NCBI GenBank assembly: GCA_040264895.1
Contig: JBDQHL010000009.1
Span: 1 to 43,510, forward strand
Reading direction: 5' to 3'
DNA length: 43,510 nucleotides
Origin: PGYR01 sp040264895
GTDB taxonomy: Bacteria; Bacteroidota; Ignavibacteria; Kapaibacteriales; UBA2268
The translations under genes were made by a program, and so were the position numbers. The notes under the pieces are model-generated. The model saw nothing but the letters and a program-made list of their open reading frames with translations, was not told the DNA's origin and ran no database searches. Position 1 is the stretch's first letter. Every line of letters starts with the position of its first letter. Positions 41,868 through 43,510 of this stretch are shown piece by piece.

Positions 41868-42710
41868 TTGACAAATGACAAACATACTATATCAATTGCA
41901 ACTGTAAATACTTTTTTTGATGGCATAAGCACCAAAGATATGTCATTTGCAAGGTGGATATGGGTACATATATACACTTTTCTAAGAATGAGATTCAAAA
42001 TTAGGAAAGCTCAAATAAATAGAAAAGAGGATCATCCTATTGAGCAGGTGATTAAATACCACAACCCGACTATAATCAATGCTAATGAGGTGATAAATGC
42101 AAAATGGGGTAGTGATACGTTTGAACTGCTCAAAAATAGTGGTTATGACCAAATGGTATTTGGAGCATCACCAACACCAAAGAATAATTTGACTAGGTTG
42201 AACCTTGTTGCATGCCGTGCTCCTGGGAAAAGAGTAAAAATGGGAATAGAGAATGAAGATGGAAGTAGGTTTTGCTGTTTTGAACTGGAAAGAACAGTTA
42301 CTCAAATTATTGATGTTCTTACATCTCCATTTTACCCAACTCCAAGAACTAAACAGATAAATAGTGTAATCAACTATGGCATTGAGCAATTAAAAAATGG
42401 AAAGAAAGTTGTTATAATGGGTGATATGAATTGTGAGTTAGAAGGTCTACCATTTTATAATATAATAATAGAACATTTTCAGGTGGTAACGGATAATACA
42501 TTCCCAAACCCCAAACTTATGAACTCGATTAACAGAGTTTGGCAGCCCTTCCGCTGGCTAGGAAAGTATGTATTATCTATTAATAAAGGCCACCAAAAAC
42601 TTGACTATATCCTATTACCTAAATCGTTAGAGATTATTGCCAAACATACTGTGACAACAGTCTCTGATCACAGGAGTATAGTAGTTAAAGTTGATCCTGA
42701 TGAGTTATAG
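41868..42710 (+). CDS. Endonuclease/exonuclease/phosphatase-fold protein
   Basis: The 280-residue product has the EEP (DNase I-like) fold. IATVNTFFDGI gives the first-strand Asn, INANEVI the metal-binding Glu, GDMNCELEGLPFYN the catalytic Asp/Asn pair, LDYILLP an Asp, and VSDHRSIVVKV the final Asp-His pair. The middle His normally found in a HL-S motif after the RxxxxF strand is not visible: the equivalent stretch seems to be IDVLTSPFYPTPRTKQI. The enzyme may act on nucleic acid, phosphoinositide-like lipids or sphingomyelin. The class cannot be told from sequence. There is no signal peptide. The gene is monocistronic and converges with the PsbP-like gene. Confidence 0.82.
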   Translation: MTNDKHTISIATVNTFFDGISTKDMSFARWIWVHIYTFLRMRFKIRKAQINRKEDHPIEQVIKYHNPTIINANEVINAKWGSDTFELLKNSGYDQMVFGASPTPKNNLTRLNLVACRAPGKRVKMGIENEDGSRFCCFELERTVTQIIDVLTSPFYPTPRTKQINSVINYGIEQLKNGKKVVIMGDMNCELEGLPFYNIIIEHFQVVTDNTFPNPKLMNSINRVWQPFRWLGKYVLSINKGHQKLDYILLPKSLEIIAKHTVTTVSDHRSIVVKVDPDEL

Positions 42711-42722
42711 CAAATATTGAAT

Positions 42723-43266
42723 CTATTTCTTCAACTCAAAAGTGTTCATTATTTTTTCACCTACTTCCTGATATTTATCAAATTCATTTTTTTCAGAAGT
42801 GAAAGTTAAAACATAAGCGATAGGACCTCTCATCATATAATATTGCTCGAACTGTAAGTCATATTCACCTTGTTTACCATTAAAGATAAGCTTTTGTACA
42901 TTATTACCATCTATAGTGACAAGCTCACTTGAAAGTATTTTTCCATCAGTCAACATAGATTCTATTTGTTTTTCCGACAACTCTACAAATTGCTCAAAAG
43001 TAAGGTTATAAGTTGATACATCTTGTATCATAAGGTTTACGTTCTCGTTAAATTTATCTTCAGAATTCACTAATGGGCTAAATAGAATAAAACTAGTTCC
43101 CATATTCCCAGATTCATCTAACATCCAATCAGAAGGATATTCTATTTTATAATTGTCCTTATCTAATATTGCCCATTCATTCTGCTGTTCAGTAGAAAAC
43201 GACACTTTAGTTATAGTTAATGTAAGTAAGAACAAAGTAGCTATTAAATAGGGCTAGTTTCTTCAT
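42723..43266 (-). pseudogene. PsbP/DUF1795-like exported protein with 1-nt frameshift in the signal peptide
   Basis: The mature part is about 150 residues of the PsbP/DcrB-like fold: DNYKIEYPSDWMLDESG at the start, TFEQFVELSEKQIE in the middle, and AYVLTFTSEKNEFDKYQEVGEKIMNTFEL at the end, all typical of DUF1795-type proteins. From ATG 43266 the minus strand reads MKKLA and then loses frame at a CCC run (43251-43253). Removing one C continues as YLIATLFLLTLTITKVSFST, a perfect signal peptide. As the sequence stands the gene could start only at a TTG (43235), which gives a short hydrophobic start without the basic n-region, so export would be poor. Either a real +1 insertion or a sequencing error explains it. 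Function of the family is unknown. Confidence 0.72.
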
Positions 43267-43332
43267 TTGAGTATTGTATTATTTAGTTTTTGATAAAATT
43301 AGAATTTCAAACTAAGAAATAAGGTAATAGAA

Positions 43333-43359
43333 TAAAAAAAGCCGGCATCACTGCCGACT
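43333..43359 (-). terminator. Terminator of the acidic-tail gene at the window end
   Basis: On the minus strand an 8-bp stem (43352-43359 with 43340-43347, one wobble, loop of four) is followed by TTTTTTT. It lies 34 bases after the stop at 43393. Confidence 0.88.
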
Positions 43360-43392
43360 TAATCAAAGGTAAATTTATTCCATTAATAGAAA

Positions 43393-43510
43393 TTAATCTC
43401 TTTCGTTTTCTCTTTCATCTTCATCATCGTCTTCATCTTCATCATCGTCTTCATCTTCATCATCGTCTTCATCTTCATCATCGTCTTCATCTTCATCATC
43501 GTCTTCATCA
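43393..43510 (-). CDS. 3' end of a gene with a highly acidic repeat tail (partial)
   Basis: Only the last 38 codons are inside the window; the rest lies beyond position 43510. The visible peptide is a chain of Asp and Glu built from the repeating unit EDDDED, finishing ERENERD before TAA at 43393-43395. The strand and frame are chosen because this reading gives a uniform acidic tail, a stop just after the repeat, and a proper terminator 34 bases later. No function can be given from a tail. Such acidic ends occur in calcium-binding, nucleic-acid-mimic and secreted adhesion proteins alike. Confidence 0.7.
   Translation of the reverse strand, partial: DEDDDEDEDDDEDEDDDEDEDDDEDEDDDEDERENERD
43417..43510. 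repeat. 18-bp tandem repeat, five perfect copies, coding
   Basis: The unit atcttcatcatcgtcttc is repeated without a single change from 43417 to 43506 and reaches the window edge. The copies keep the reading frame and encode EDDDED on the minus strand. Perfect identity indicates recent expansion or slippage, so copy number may vary between strains or be collapsed in assembly. Confidence 0.95.

Noticed and set aside
43417..43510. Repeat array as CRISPR
   Set aside because: Units are 18 bp, directly joined without spacers, and keep a reading frame; this is a coding tandem repeat.

Overview
The window is AT-rich, densely coded DNA from a bacterium of the Bacteroidota/Chlorobiota (FCB) group. The reasons are a type IX secretion (T9SS) C-terminal sorting domain, TAnnTTTG-type promoter elements, weak Shine-Dalgarno sites, a Bacteroidota-style ccoI/ccoS/ccoN gene set and an ECF sigma factor paired with a large envelope-anchored partner. 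Ignavibacteria/Kapabacteria-like lineages would fit, but that placement is inference. No phage, insertion sequence, rRNA or CRISPR array was seen.

Layout. 0.1-5.1 kb: Pif1-like helicase, a broken cbb3-assembly copper ATPase (ccoI), a DUF819 membrane protein and a truncated bestrophin. 5.4-8.2 kb: an aminotransferase, a methyltransferase and dapB. 8.2-10.1 kb: an ECF sigma factor with an anti-sigma protein that appears to span both membranes. 10.2-18.0 kb: a tight run of bi-domain oxidoreductase, membrane-bound GH2-like protein, purC, rodA and pdxA. 18.0-20.7 kb: a receiver-kinase, a polytopic GT-C-like protein and an FMN reductase. 20.8-22.4 kb: a c-type cytochrome-like lipoprotein, ccoS and a ccoN cut off at about half length. 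22.4-23.3 kb: DtxR-type regulator and tRNA-Pro(TGG). 23.5-26.4 kb (minus strand): a second ECF sigma factor whose partner carries a T9SS sorting domain, both with in-frame stops. 26.5-29.5 kb: a DevBCA/MacAB-like ABC exporter. 30.1-36.7 kb: dnaX, bcp, a TatD-outer membrane protein chimera, an NRAMP-like transporter, alkB and anmK. 36.7-43.5 kb: an sdpR-sdpI-hydrolase operon, a DUF2279 protein, a SulP transporter, an EEP-fold protein, a frameshifted PsbP/DUF1795-like protein and the acidic repeat tail of a gene leaving the window.

Two themes stand out. First, two ECF sigma loci each carry a membrane-anchored partner with a long envelope domain. One ends in an outer-membrane beta-barrel-like domain, the layout of the dual membrane-spanning anti-sigma (Dma) proteins of Bacteroides. 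The other ends in a T9SS type A sorting domain, a combination I do not know as a described signalling architecture. Second, an unusual number of otherwise well-preserved genes are interrupted: single in-frame stops (TAG in ccoI, TGA in the second sigma factor, TAA in its partner, TAA in sdpI), one apparent 1-nt frameshift (the PsbP-like gene), one large in-frame deletion (ccoI), two 3' truncations (bestrophin, ccoN) and one probable fusion (TatD-OMP). All three stop codons occur, so codon reassignment does not explain it. Recent gene decay, which would include loss of the cbb3 oxidase, or errors in the sequence are the competing explanations. dnaX carries an A10 run with a stop directly behind it in the -1 frame, a probable programmed slippage site making the short gamma subunit.
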